Shown here in pieces: positions 25,481 to 36,728 of a stretch of DNA of 64,000 nucleotides. Each line of letters begins with the position of its first letter. The first letter of the stretch is position 1. This DNA comes from Leptoclinus maculatus (lineage: Eukaryota > Chordata > Actinopteri > Perciformes > Stichaeidae). Made by a program: the position numbers and the translations under genes. A model generated the notes under the pieces. The model had not been told where the DNA came from. It did not search any database and saw only the letters and a program-made list of their open reading frames with translations. Location of the stretch: positions 34,639,885 to 34,703,884 of the forward strand of contig JAVDOI010000001.1 in the NCBI GenBank assembly GCA_032191485.1. Direction: 5' to 3'.

Positions 25481-25997
25481 CAGGTTAGATATCTAATTAG
25501 CTGGTGTAGGCTACTGCAGTATGGAGCTAAATCCAGGTCAAAAGTTTTGTTCATTTGAAAAAAAGATTTGAACCTGAAAGCTCAAATTGTGGTCTTGAAC
25601 ATTGAAAAATACAGCAATGTATTCAAAAGTTTTTTTGGGTTGAATATATTTTCAGATTCAAATCTTTTTTTTTTGGGTTTCAAATCTTTTTTTCAGTTCA
25701 GGTTTTTTTTTCAGTTCAGACTTTTGACCCTGATCTAACGTGGGGGGCGTGGTATCAACTGAGAGGGGCGTGTCACCATGAGTGGCAGCATAACAAAGAA
25801 GGCAGAGGACCGTCCTCAACCACGTTGCCTTCAGGTAACTGTTGTCCTCACTGGTTTCTGAGAATGGAGAGGGTCAGATGCAGGAAATCAAACGACTCGA
25901 GTAAATAATTTTCATTCAGATCACCGGACAGATAGTTTTCATAGAGGAGTTTCTAAATGCTCACTGGCTTCTCCTCATGGAATTTTGATCTGCTCAG

Positions 25998-27238
25998 TTG
26001 CGTAACGGGTTCCGCGGGTTTCACGCGTAACGGGTTCCGTGCGTCACGGGTTCCGTGCGTCACGGATTCTGTGCGTCACGGATTCCATGCGTAACGGAAT
26101 CCGTGCGTAACGGGTTCTGTGTGTCACGGATTCCATATGTAACGAGTTCCACACGTAACGGGTTCCGTGCGTAACGGGTTCTGCGGGTTCCGTGCATAAC
26201 GGGTTCTGTGCGTAAGGGTTCCACGCGTAACGGGTTCCGTGCGTCACAGGTTCCGTGCGTCACGGATTCCATACGTAACGAGTTCCACGCGTAACGGGTT
26301 CCACGCGTAACAGGTTCCGCACGTAACGAGTTCCGCGCGTCACGGGTTCCGTGCGGCACAGGTTCCGTGCGTAACGGGTTCCACGCGTAACAGGTTTCGT
26401 GCGTCACGGATTCCGTACGTAACGGGTTCCACGCGTAACGATTCCCACGCGTAACGGGTTCCACGTGTAACGGGTTCCATGCGTAATGGGTTCTGTGCGT
26501 AACGGGTTCTGTGCGTAACGGGTTCCACGCGTAACGGGTTCTGCGGGTTTGTGCATAACGGGTTCCACACGTAACGGGTTCCACGCGTAACGGGTTCCAC
26601 GCGTAACGAGTTCCACACGTAACGGGCGTATAGAATCCGTTACGCACAGAACCCGTTACGTGTGGAACTCGTTACGCGTGGAACCCGTTACGCGTGGAAC
26701 CCGTTACGTGTGGAACCCGTTATGCACAAACCCGCAGAACCCGTTACGCGTGGAACCCGTTACGCGTGGAACCCGTTACGCACAGAACCCGTTACGCACA
26801 GAACCCATTACGGTAACGGATTCTATACGTAACGAGTTCCACACGTAACGGGTTCCGTGCGTCACAGGTTCCGTGCGTCACGGGTTCCACACATAATGGG
26901 TTCTGCGGGTTCAGCGCATAACGGGTTCCACGCGTAATGGGTTCTGTGCTTAACGGGTTCCGTGCGTCACGGATTCCATACGTAACGAGTTCCACGCGTA
27001 ACGAGTTCCACGCGTAACAGGTTCCACGCGTAATGGGTTCTGTGGGTTCCGCGCATAACGGGTTCCACGCGTAACAGAATCCACACGTAACGGGTTCCAC
27101 ATGTAACGGGTTCTGTGCGTAACAGGTTCCACGTGTAACGGGTTCCACGCGTAACGGAATCCACGCATAACGGGTTCCACGCGTCACGGATTCCATACGT
27201 AACGAGTTCCACGCGTAACGGGTTCCACGGGTTCCGCG
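25998..27238. repeat. 16-bp CpG-rich minisatellite, about 75 units
   Basis: The unit is close to GCGTAACGGGTTCCAC, with variants (GTGCGTCACGGATTCC and others). Three units make 48 bp, or 16 codons, without stops on the minus strand in any frame. This explains the overlapping Thr-Arg-Tyr-Ala-Trp-Asn-Pro-Leu frames, so they are not genes. A block of about 187 bp (26627-26813) is inverted relative to the rest. Confidence 0.95.
26482..26813. repeat. Large palindrome inside the minisatellite
   Basis: The left arm 26482-26626 (145 bp) pairs with the right arm 26652-26813, which contains one extra 16-bp unit. The spacer is 25 bp (26627-26651). Apart from that unit the arms match essentially perfectly by eye, including rare variants such as the short 'gggtttgtgcataacggg' unit. 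Confidence 0.85.
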
Positions 27239-27439
27239 GAAAAAACCTGAAATGAAAAAAACATTTGAAACCCAAAACAAAAAGATTTGAATCTGAAAAT
27301 ATATTCAACCCAAAAAAACTTTTGAATACATTGCTGTATTTTTCAATGTTCAAGACCACAATTTGAGCTTTCAGGTTCAAATCTTTTTTTCAAATGAACA
27401 AAACTTTTGACCTGGATTTAGCTCCATACTGCAGCACAT

Positions 27440-30400
27440 TAAACAGCATCTAGAGGTAACTTACCTGCAAATGCCACCTGGGACCGGTTAGATGTTGGTG
27501 TGGGCGTTTTCTCTTAAATACAGCTATCAACACGCTGTCTGCACATGACAGCACTAGTCTCTCGATCCTTTTGGTGGTGGGCACTCTGTCAACCTGCCAG
27601 CTGCTGTCAATCAAACACGGACACGGACACGCCCCTCCAGCATTTTGAGCATTTCTGATATTCTTTATTCAACTGAAATGTGCGATTTTTGTCTTCACTT
27701 TTTTTTTAATCTTTAATACACCTCCCAGTTTAGATTAAAATTGTATTTTTCATGGTTGTTCTCACCAACAGCAATGACAGCCACAGACCAACAACATTTA
27801 ACAAAAAATGCATTACTAAACAAATATGAATATTACAACATTCAACATTATGTCTCCTTATGCTAAAAAAGTTACATTTTTAAGATTTCAGCCTAATGCA
27901 ATAAATGATCAATGAAGGTCCAAAACAAAAGAGGATTGCGATTTATTCCTGTGCAGCAAATAATGATTGAAATGGAAACATTTATATCACTTGTTCAACA
28001 TACAGGACCAAATGACTTTGATTGTGACCTCATCTGTTTAGAAGTCAAAGGATTGTTTTCACATCACATGTTATTTTTTTATCAAATCCTTCGAGACATC
28101 GTTCTCCTTTTTTTCTCTCATTACAATGACACAAACCATGAACATGTCAGGTCACGACTGCTAAAAGACTTCTTCTGACTCAAAGTGTTGAAGTCATTGT
28201 TAAGTCAGTCACCCACAGCAAAGACATGTCACCTTTAATATCAGTCAAAATTGTTCAAGTGGATTTGGTGCATGAGTTTTTTGCTTGTTATACCTCATAT
28301 ATATTTTCTCATTTTAGAAAAATTGAGGCTCAGCATGAAATGTTTAGGCTTGTTAAGAATAATCATTCCTGGCTTAAAGGCTTATAAACAAAGGGATTTA
28401 AAACAGATTATTTTTTTCTACAAAGCTCGTGTTATCAGGATTAAATTGAAAGTGCCCAAGGGTGAGCACAATAGAGAGAGGACACACACAATTTTAAGAG
28501 AATGAAGTGTTCAGGGATAAAGATACTTAGTTGGTTAATTTACTGTGGTTATGACAAAAGGAAACCGTTCTGTATATTATTGTAAATATACAAAGAATAT
28601 TCATTTTAGAGCAAAAAATGTCTTAATTGACTTTAAAAAATATATCCAAGCCCCCAAGATGCCACACAATGTCTTCTGCCATGAGCATGAAGGGATTTAC
28701 TCATCTTCACCCACAGACAAAACTGTAGAGGCTTTCTCATTTTGTGTTATATATGCACGATGCCAAATGATGGATACTGCTTCACTCTGCTGAGTTTGGC
28801 CAATTCACTTTATTCCTGCATGAGAGATGAAAAGAATCTGCAGCTAAAATGGAGAAAGTAGGGCAAAGAAAAGAGATGTTATGCTTGGTATTAGTCTCCA
28901 CTATTATAATGGTCAATGATGATGAGTTTATTTCATCACCTTAGTCACTGAGAAAAATGCCAGACTCAGAAAATCTTTTTCAAATCCTGCAGTGTAATCA
29001 AAAATACATCTAGCTGCAAACAAAACTTCTTATGCATGGAATACGAATACACTGTGACAACTAAGACAAATAATCTGGACAATTAAATCTCTGAATCCCT
29101 CTTAACAAGTATCCAATGTTAAGCTAAGCAGTCAAACAAAAAACAAACAATTATATTATAACAAAATAAAAGTTACGTTTTCTTGAAATACTTACAGGAC
29201 TAACGAGCTCAACACTGCAATTTAAGAACAAACAACATTGATTATTTACTTCTGTGTCTTCTGCTTGGCTCATTAACCGGTCAGGATTCTGGGACATGTT
29301 AGTTTAGCCTCAATATTTTTAGCACGATATCATGTATGTAGCCAACAAGTGCATATTTAAAATCCTTTTTACAAGATGATGTTTTTTTAAAACAAGTCAG
29401 TCGGAGCTTAACAATAGTTAGCTACAGCAGTGAAATCTGAAAGCGACAGTTTTCATGTCAGTCGAAAAAATTAACGTTCGCCGACTAGAAATGAGTCGAT
29501 GCTTTTGACTGAAACCAGGACCTTTGTTTCAAAACATTACAAAGAATGTTTTGCATTAAATCTGCCACCGTTATTGAAAACCTGCATGTTGAGAAAATAG
29601 AGAAGCTTGACATGCATAGAAAACAGTAACTATGGTGGTGAGGATCAATCATTTAATTCAATCTTAATTTCTGTGTGCAATATAGGCTACACATTGTTAA
29701 TGTGTAAAGTACCGCTTTATTTATTTGATATGAAGAAACATCCGAATTGTTTTTGTTTCATGTATAGAGAGATTTGTCTCATTTCTTGGAGGGGCTTTGT
29801 TGTCTAAACATGTCAAATGTGTCAGAAAAGTTAAAAGATTAATGTTTAATGATTATTGTCTAACTCGTATTCTGTTCAACTTGTCACAAGGTGTATAGTG
29901 ATGCTTTTTATAGTTTAGGATGAGGTTGAGTTATGACAGCATAGCAATGAGTCTTTGAGTCAAAACTATTTTTCAGTTTTCCTCAGACAAAATGATATTT
30001 ACAGAAGAGTGTGGCTGCAGTGTATTTTGAGGCTAATCCTTGTCAACATTGGCCTGCCATCATGTCAGTGGCTCTGCTTTTAGTTTAATCTGATATTCCG
30101 GTTTCTCTCTCTATTTTCCCCCTTTTATGTTTTAATGTCAGCATGCTCGACGATATTGGTGGGGCCAGAAAAGATAAAAACACAAAGGCAGTTATGCTTA
30201 TGCTTACTTTTCTTAATTGTCTCCTACCTCAGGCACAGATGGCGATAGCCTTACTTGACTCCTTCCTGCTTGCATAGAGAAAGCCGACTAACTTCATTTT
30301 CAGGGCACCAAACTGAGCTTGTAAACTCTATTTCCTCTCAAAGCCCAAGTGAGTTCAACTACATTTCTCCTAAATATTTTGCCAAACTCGACTGCTGCTT

Positions 30401-31480
30401 CTCCTCGAACCCCCTGCCATCACTTTCTAATACAGCATTTCATTTTTCTACATAAAAAAAAGCACTTGAGTGCCTTTATCATGCAGAATTGTTTCTCCCC
30501 AGCTGAGAAAGTAGAAATTAATCACCTCATTGGTCACCTCTGGGTGTGGCTTTTCATTTTCAACCATTCTGAGCTCATTTACTCTGCTAATACTTGCCAA
30601 AATTAAAGACACGTCTTGTCTCCTCGGTCCATTAAGGCAGTGTGCCTATACTTAAGACCTGTGGTTTCTCATTTTTGGGGATTTGATTTGAAAGGATGGG
30701 CTGCTGCACTTCACAGGCAGCCAGCCTGTTGAGCACAACTTGTAATTGTAATCTTATACAACATTTACTACAGTGAAGAGCATTATGTAAAGCAGAATCT
30801 AGTCAAAAGTCAAAGTTTTCTGTGTGCATTTTTCTGTTCAGGTACATTACCATGAAGATGAAGTCATTTCCTGTTATATTGGTCACTATGGGATTATTTA
30901 ATGGCTATTATTTTGTAAACAGTTCTTCTGGGTGAAATATTATGAGAATATTTTTGGTTTTAGGATGGGAAACTTTTTCAGCCCTTTTTTATTTGTAGAG
31001 AGAAAAGACAGTTCTATGTTTGTTAAAGTGAACATTTTACGAATGTTTCACAACTGCAGCAGTATTATTTTTGTGTTTTTATAAGTCCACGTGGTCTGGG
31101 AACTTTCTATGTGCATGATACAATAAATAAATAAATAAAAGTAACAAACCAACAGCAAAGATATGAAGTTGTAATGTGTTCATTGTGTTTTGTCCCAACC
31201 AACTACTCTGAACACTTTATAATTCAATCCATATAAACATCACAATGTCTTACTTACCAGAGTCAGCTCCTCCCACTGGATCTCATGGGAAGGAGTAAAT
31301 AGCATGCTACTTTTAATGACATTTTGCGTATCATGTCACATGATGTCAACCAACATAGGTAAACTAGAACATCAGTGAGAAGATTGGCTATTTCAATATA
31401 GTTATTCTTAAAATGTGTCATCGTTGCCAACGGGTAGGATTCTACTCAAAATCATATGAAATCATGCAAATTCACCAGAA
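27440..31480. other. Non-coding stretch, nothing recognised
   Basis: AT-rich DNA with scattered short open frames (for example 27912-28178) that show no domain and no splice context. I see no clear repeat. Confidence 0.5.
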
Positions 31481-32150
31481 ACTTCTTCAGCTCAGACTCA
31501 CTCCAGCGGATCCTCCAACAGCGACCAGTCCACCGCTGACAGACCCCGATCCAGCTCCGCCGTCCACCTGCAGTCGGAGGCTCCAGCGGGAGGAGAGCTC
31601 AGCGCCCGGCAGCAGCGGCTCCTCCTCCGGCCAGGAGCAGAGCTTCGCCCACTGAAAGTCATGTGTTTGTGTAGACCCAACCCATCCACCACGACATCAT
31701 CCTTACGCAGACTTTCATCCTCCAAATACTGCGTCACCTTCCGACTTCCGGAGCACTGCTCTGAGTGTCTATCGACACAGCGTGAAATAACACTTGAAAA
31801 ATGTAGCCATAACAGGCGAAATGACAAGAGAAACTGTTACTTCTACTGTAAGGCCTTTGGTGAAACCAGACTGGAAACAGACTTGTTGGATTGCATTAGA
31901 TCGTACAGGTATCTGTGATATTGTGTTCACCTTTTGTACATTCATTAGACGTGTGAGGCTATTCTGAGTCGTGTGCTTTGTACTCTGCTTTGCATTTCAC
32001 TTGTTTCATCATGTATTACAGCACTTCACTTTGTCATGTGAATGATTATGATTAGACAGATCTAGATAGGTTTCTTCTCGCCTTCTGCCGGTGAAGTCCT
32101 CTGAGACACACTTGTGATGAAAGGCTCTATAAATAAATAAGCTTGAAGTT
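31480..32150. other. GC-rich exon-like island, gene and strand unresolved
   Basis: About 31490-31660 is much richer in GC than its surroundings and is open in several frames. On the plus strand one frame ends ...GSSSGQEQSFAH at a stop near 31655, and another stays open from about 31458 to 31918. AATAAA-type signals lie near 32131-32140, as in a terminal exon. On the minus strand a donor-like GTGAGT (31491-31496) follows the GC-rich part. This may be a real exon (terminal on plus or internal on minus) or a retrocopy. I recognise no family. Either reading could be wrong. Confidence 0.3.
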
Positions 32151-33940
32151 GATGTGATTCTCATCTCACAATGCCTGTGTCCACATGGAAGCGATCTACC
32201 TTAACACGTCTGCTTATTTAAAAGTACAAATATTCAAAGCACTTCAGTGCGGAGGCAAAAGAAGGATTCTTTTAATCAGATTTTGTTCCCCTTCAGCTGT
32301 TGGCAGTGAAGACTAGTAATATTACTTGAAGCCACTCAAGTTTTTTGACACGGTACAGGTGATAAAACGGAGACTGATAGGACAATATTGAGTAAATATT
32401 GTATGTGTGATGATAAATTAGAAGAATAGGTTTTGCATTTACTGATCAGAAAGAAGGGTTTCTGTTATGTGACACTATGAATAATAGAACTGCAGAGAAG
32501 TTGTTAAGATGCATCATACATTATGGTTACTTTTGGATAAATCTATATATGTACAATACATGTCTGTGTGTTCATGTGTAGATTACTATGGGTGTATTGG
32601 TGAATTCATGTACCAAATGTTACAGTATTATGTAATACAGTCCTGTGGTATATTCATGTGAACTGCTATGTTGTATTTCCTAATGCTACAACTTAACAAA
32701 TACTTAAAATAATCACAAAGAACACACCTGGCACCAAAGTGTATAAAGATTTTTTTTGAACCTCAAATTAATTGACTTTTCTAAGGCTCAATTAATTGAA
32801 AGCAATCCTGCATCTCGGGGGAAATGTTCTTGTTGGTCCCCCTGCCCACGGACAGTTTGAAGCAAAGGGTCAGCCTCCCACACCATGTGAAGGCTGGATT
32901 TGTGTTGACCGTTTCTACCATTTATTGGGGGGGATTGTGAGACAATCGGGGGTCAGCCTTTTGAAACCGGTAGGGATTCAGTGTCTTTTCACTGCCTCAG
33001 TGGGGACAACATTCTCTATGATGTATAGCATCACTCCAGGAGAAGTTGATGTAAACGTTATCTCAATCATATACTTATCTTTTCTGCATTGTCAAGGACT
33101 AATCCTTACATGTCGTGTGTGGTTTGTTGATTAATAGCTGTTGTCTCCACAGCTGAGGAACTTCCAGTGGTAGTGTCTTTGTCTCTGAGACCTTACAGTG
33201 ATGATTACAAGATCACCTCTCACACACTGTAATTAAGTGCATTAAGCATTCGTTCAGATGCAATGTGACAGCTGCTTGGCCGGGTGGATCACTCAGTGTG
33301 AGGTTAGCAGGTCCCTAATACCGACCTCAAAGTGTCCCTGCGGCTGGCTCCAATTCAAAATAAATCGATAGAAGTTGCAGGTCTGACACCTGCATGTGTT
33401 TATGGCTGGTCAATTAAATGTGTACACAGCTTTGAGGTTGTCTTCATGACCACATCCAGTGACTGTATTCTCAAGGACAGGCTTTTTGTTCTGTCCTGCC
33501 CTTTGAACAGAGAAGAGGGGCATAAATAACATGAACAAAGTGACTCACCAATAACACTTGTACATCATCACACTGTTAGTTCGTAAACAAGCTGAATCGA
33601 CCCTTCAATGTGACTGTCTGGTGATTTAGCAGAGATATGATTTTCTCATTATAATTTCAATGCACTTTAATTGTATTCATCTCTACACAGTGCATAGTTT
33701 GCAGTATGAGAAGCATCTCGCAGGCCATTTGAAGTCAGTGGACGGCATTAACTCAACATTTGATGAAAGTAATTAAATGTTTCTCAGATATTAATGAAAT
33801 ATTTCTTTAGCTTACATTTCAAAAGTATATTTTCGGTGATGTGAAAGTGTAAATGTGGTCCACAAATACCTGCTGTGTGAGAAAAGTTGAATATATAGCT
33901 GGCGAGATATCTAATGTATCATGATACTGTATGCTAGAAT
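32151..33940. other. Non-coding stretch, nothing recognised
   Basis: A 112-codon frame at 32796-33134 has no recognisable motif. The rest is AT-rich with no repeat that I can support. Confidence 0.45.
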
Positions 33941-33944
33941 GCAG

Positions 33945-34206
33945 ATATTTTCCTGATAAATCGTTTGACCAATGCAAATGTCAGAAAATTGGTAATAATT
34001 GATAGTGAAAATATTTATCAGACCAGGCTGATGTCTTCAAATTGTTTACTTTGTGCAACCAACAGTCCAGAATCCAAAGATATTCAATTTAAATAGACAA
34101 AACTCCTCACAATTGAGAAGCTCAAACTAAGAAATGTTGAGATAAATTAATTATTTAATTCTATTTAAACATTTAATCAATCACAAAACAAAGTTTTTCA
34201 GCCCTA
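33945..34206. repeat. Diverged hAT-like MITE (A+T-rich dispersed repeat)
   Basis: Contains phrases typical of a widespread fish repeat: 'aatgtcagaaaattggtaat', 'agtccagaatccaaagatat' then 'tcaattta', 'aattgagaagctcaaact', and an end reading 'tttttcagccct'. Related remnants lie at 39552-40040, 46528-46700 and 49378-49600. Confidence 0.55.
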
Positions 34207-34462
34207 GCAGGCTAAGATAACTGTAAATTACATCCTAGCAGTCAGCATTTCAACATTTTACAATGGACTTTCAGTAAAAGACAGTTTGTACCATCAACTG
34301 TACCTGCAGGGCACACAATCCTAGAAATAGTTTATTGACTTTCAATAGAATCTCGTGGGTAAAATGAGATTAAATGAGCAAAAAAGCGAGAACACCCTTT
34401 CTCATCACATCAATGCTATAGCAAATAGAAAAATCCTTCATATTGCAAACTAAAGACAATAC

Positions 34463-34567
34463 CTTTTTGGCAGATGAATGGGCAGCATGCTCCTGCATTG
34501 ATCATCTCACAGCCATAAATGGGTGCTGCTGAGCAGACGGGACAGGGGAGGTGGTCAGTCATTAGAT
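34463..34567 (-). CDS. Candidate cysteine-rich exon, phase 1-1, 105 bp
   Basis: Read on the minus strand, a pyrimidine-rich acceptor (ctttcctccatatatccag) precedes 105 bp that stay open, followed by a donor AAAAG|GTATTG. Codon phase is 1 at both ends, the symmetric phase common in shuffled extracellular modules. The peptide includes PCPVC, IYGCEM and GACCPFIC, giving six cysteines in 25 residues (C-x2-C-x7-C-x7-C-C-x3-C). It lies about 1.9 kb upstream of galnt18 exon 1 on the opposite strand. I cannot name the family. It might be a cysteine-rich or VWC-like piece, but it could be chance, as no neighbouring exon was confirmed. Confidence 0.35.
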
Positions 34568-34569
34568 CT

Positions 34570-36100
34570 GGATATATGGAGGAAAGTATGTATGAGGTCA
34601 CTCTGATGCTCTTTGACTGACAATTATTAATGCCGAAGCATATTTTTCCTGTGAAGCCATAGATATGCGCTGGAGTTGAAAACAATCAGGTTTAAAGCTT
34701 TTTTTAGGTTAAATGGTAACATATTCTCGCCTGATTTATTTTGTATTTTTATATTATTCTGTCTCTCTTTGGGTGTATAAAAGTCAGCCAGAAAGATGAT
34801 GACTCAGTTGCATTTTGCTCTGAAAAGGCAGTTGATATTACTGCAAACAAAGACATTATAAATATGAGAAATCAAGTGTCATAATAATGCTGCTTATTCC
34901 CTTAAAAATGTATTATATTGATGTCGCATGTATTTTTTACCATCATCAAATATAATACTTTCACTCTGGCAGCCTGCTGTGTTGGAGCTGTCTGGCAGAT
35001 TGGATAACAAAGGCTGTTATTAGCAAATAATGATCTGGCAAAGATGATACTGGAAATTACTGTCAAAACACAATCCAGAGTTTTGGTAAAAACATTGTAA
35101 AATATGTGGCATTCATACTGCAGTTTCCATGTGCATTTAAGGGTTCCTCAGTTACAGAAAAATTCAAGACGTCCATGAATGAATACAATTATTTGATGTT
35201 CTTAGAGAGTAGGAGGACGGCTTGCAAGAAATGACAACTCAACGAGCATCAGAGGCTCAGAAAAGAAAAAGAAAGAAACAGCTGTCTGACGCAGAATTCA
35301 AGGGCTCTGCTGCAGCAAACACATCACATATACACTCCTGCAGATGTGAGAATCAGTGCATGGCATATTGGGAGTGAACATGGGCAAAACCTTCTTATGA
35401 ATGGCTACATTTTAAGCCTTTTCTTTTTGCTGTGCCGTTTAATGAGCCTCCATTTGGCTGCAGGAATACTATATGCAAATAGGCCTAAATTGAAAAAAAA
35501 ACACCATTCAACATGCAATAATCGCAAGTTACCAGAAAAAAAGGCTTATACAGATAAAAACAATGCAAACTTGCCTCAAAGGTATTCATGATCTAGATTT
35601 GATTAACAGATTGGTATAAAATTACTTTGTCTCACCAGGTTAATAGTGCTGCATGCCTTCACTTTGTACTTGTGCCCTTTGAGCAGGTCTGCAGTAATTA
35701 GGTACAGTTCATTGCACTGGTATAATTACAGCAGCGTGTGAGATGAGTGCAGCCTCTTCTCTGCATCCTCCTCATAGTGAGCTGGACCACAGCCAGACCT
35801 ATAACGTGACCCCACCGCACCTTGATTCCTCATACAGATCCCGTTGTCTCTATCTCGTGGCTTGATACAGTATTGCAGCAATAAATCTAGTCCATGTTTG
35901 TGGGGAAAGATCTCATCGCAAAAACTCCAAAGGTGTTTTCTATCGTGCTTGACACTGTGAAAGAACAAGATTCAGCTGTATTTGTCTAACTGCTCCAGGA
36001 AAGAATATCAAATGAGCAGTTTAAGGTCGGTGTGGGGCAAATATGTCGCTGGTTATAACACTTTTGTGTCCTGGTCTATGGAAATAGTCCGCTCAGATCC
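34570..36100. other. Non-coding stretch upstream of the galnt18 promoter
   Basis: No supported gene. Two short frames near 35726-35968 look mildly protein-like on both strands but have no domain or splice support. Confidence 0.45.
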
Positions 36101-36490
36101 ACTTTCACAGTGAATCAGTGCGCAGCAGGGACGCGTGCAGCACGGAGGCTGCCAGTCCTCACCATCCCTCCCATTGGCTGCAGCAGGATGCTCCGTGTCT
36201 TTCCCGTTTCCTTGATCCTCACATGCAACCGGAGCTGACGGAGGTTCGCAATGGAACGAGAGGGGGAACCTTCACCTGTAGATATTTGACATTAAACTGT
36301 GTTTCACCACCCCCAAGAAAAAAAACACACACGGCACATTTGAAGTAAATGCTCCGCGCTTTTGGATATTGCATCGCTGTCCAGTCGCTGGAAATAACTT
36401 CATTATTCCATTTTTTTGTTTTTTGCGGGCGACTGTCGCCCTGTCCTCCGGTTTGACGGGATACTGCAGGCTGTATGCAGGGATGTTGGC
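36100..36490 (+). promoter_or_regulatory. Likely galnt18 promoter and 5' leader
   Basis: Higher in GC and CpG than the flanks. An inverted CCAAT box (ATTGG, 36173-36177) is visible, with no convincing TATA box. The transcription start is unknown. If the leader includes 36475 and 36483, two upstream ATGs open short frames out of frame with the coding start (36475-36591 and 36483-36536), both overlapping it. Confidence 0.5.
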
Positions 36491-36728
36491 ATGGCTTGCA
36501 CCAGGAGAACAAAAACTTTGGTGTCCACATGCGTGATACTGAGCGGCATGACGAACATTGTTTGCCTGCTCTATGTCGGATGGGTCACTAATTACATCGC
36601 CAATATTTACATCAAAGTTCCGATGCCTTTGCCAGAGAGAAAGTTAGAGGGTGACAAAAGAGGCGACACTCTCCGGATCATTGAGAGGCTTGATCGACTG
36701 GAGAATGTGGTCAACCAGCACATTCAAG
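36491..36728 (+). CDS. galnt18: galnt18 exon 1 (partial gene)
   Basis: First coding exon of polypeptide N-acetylgalactosaminyltransferase 18, a Golgi type II membrane protein of the GalNAc-transferase family that starts mucin-type O-glycosylation. Several members of its subgroup (GALNT9/17/18-like) have weak or unproven activity. The 79 codons read MACTRRTKTLVSTCVILSG and continue as in mammalian GALNT18: a short basic cytosolic tail (residues 1-8), a hydrophobic signal anchor (about 10-32), the stem, and a helical segment (about 59-79, RIIERLDRLE...NQHIQ). The ATG has G at -3 and +4. The exon ends with the first base of a Gly/Glu-type codon (phase 1) at donor AAG|GTAAAG. The same reading frame extends upstream without ATG, so 36491 is the start. 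The catalytic and lectin domains lie outside the window. Confidence 0.93.

Larger units (their letters stand above)
25514..27435. mobile_element. Fold-back-like element: long TIRs around a 16-bp minisatellite
   Basis: The left arm (25514 to about 25710) and the right arm (about 27241 to 27435) are reverse complements over almost 200 bp with few differences, and both begin with CTGCAGTATGGAGCTAAATC. CTGCAG is palindromic, so it may be part of the arm or a duplicated target. Weak similarity continues for about 40 bp outward, so the true ends are uncertain. The left inner part (25711-25997) is unique. The remainder is a 16-bp repeat array. There is no transposase frame. Long TIRs plus internal tandem repeats resemble fold-back elements, but the family is not recognised. 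Confidence 0.75.

Noticed and set aside
25998..27238. CRISPR-like or regulatory repeat array
   Set aside because: Units are contiguous with no spacers, and the genome is a vertebrate.
26044..27380. Several long overlapping minus-strand reading frames rich in Arg, Tyr, Trp, Asn and Pro
   Set aside because: They are translations of the 16-bp minisatellite. Because 16 is not divisible by 3 and the unit has no stop on that strand, all three frames stay open. No start context or unique sequence supports a gene.
32796..33134. 112-codon plus-strand frame
   Set aside because: No recognisable motif, no splice context, and composition like the surrounding non-coding DNA.
36416..36490. Upstream extension of the galnt18 frame as coding
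   Set aside because: The extension begins at a TTG, has no ATG, and the family protein begins at the MACTRR-type start.
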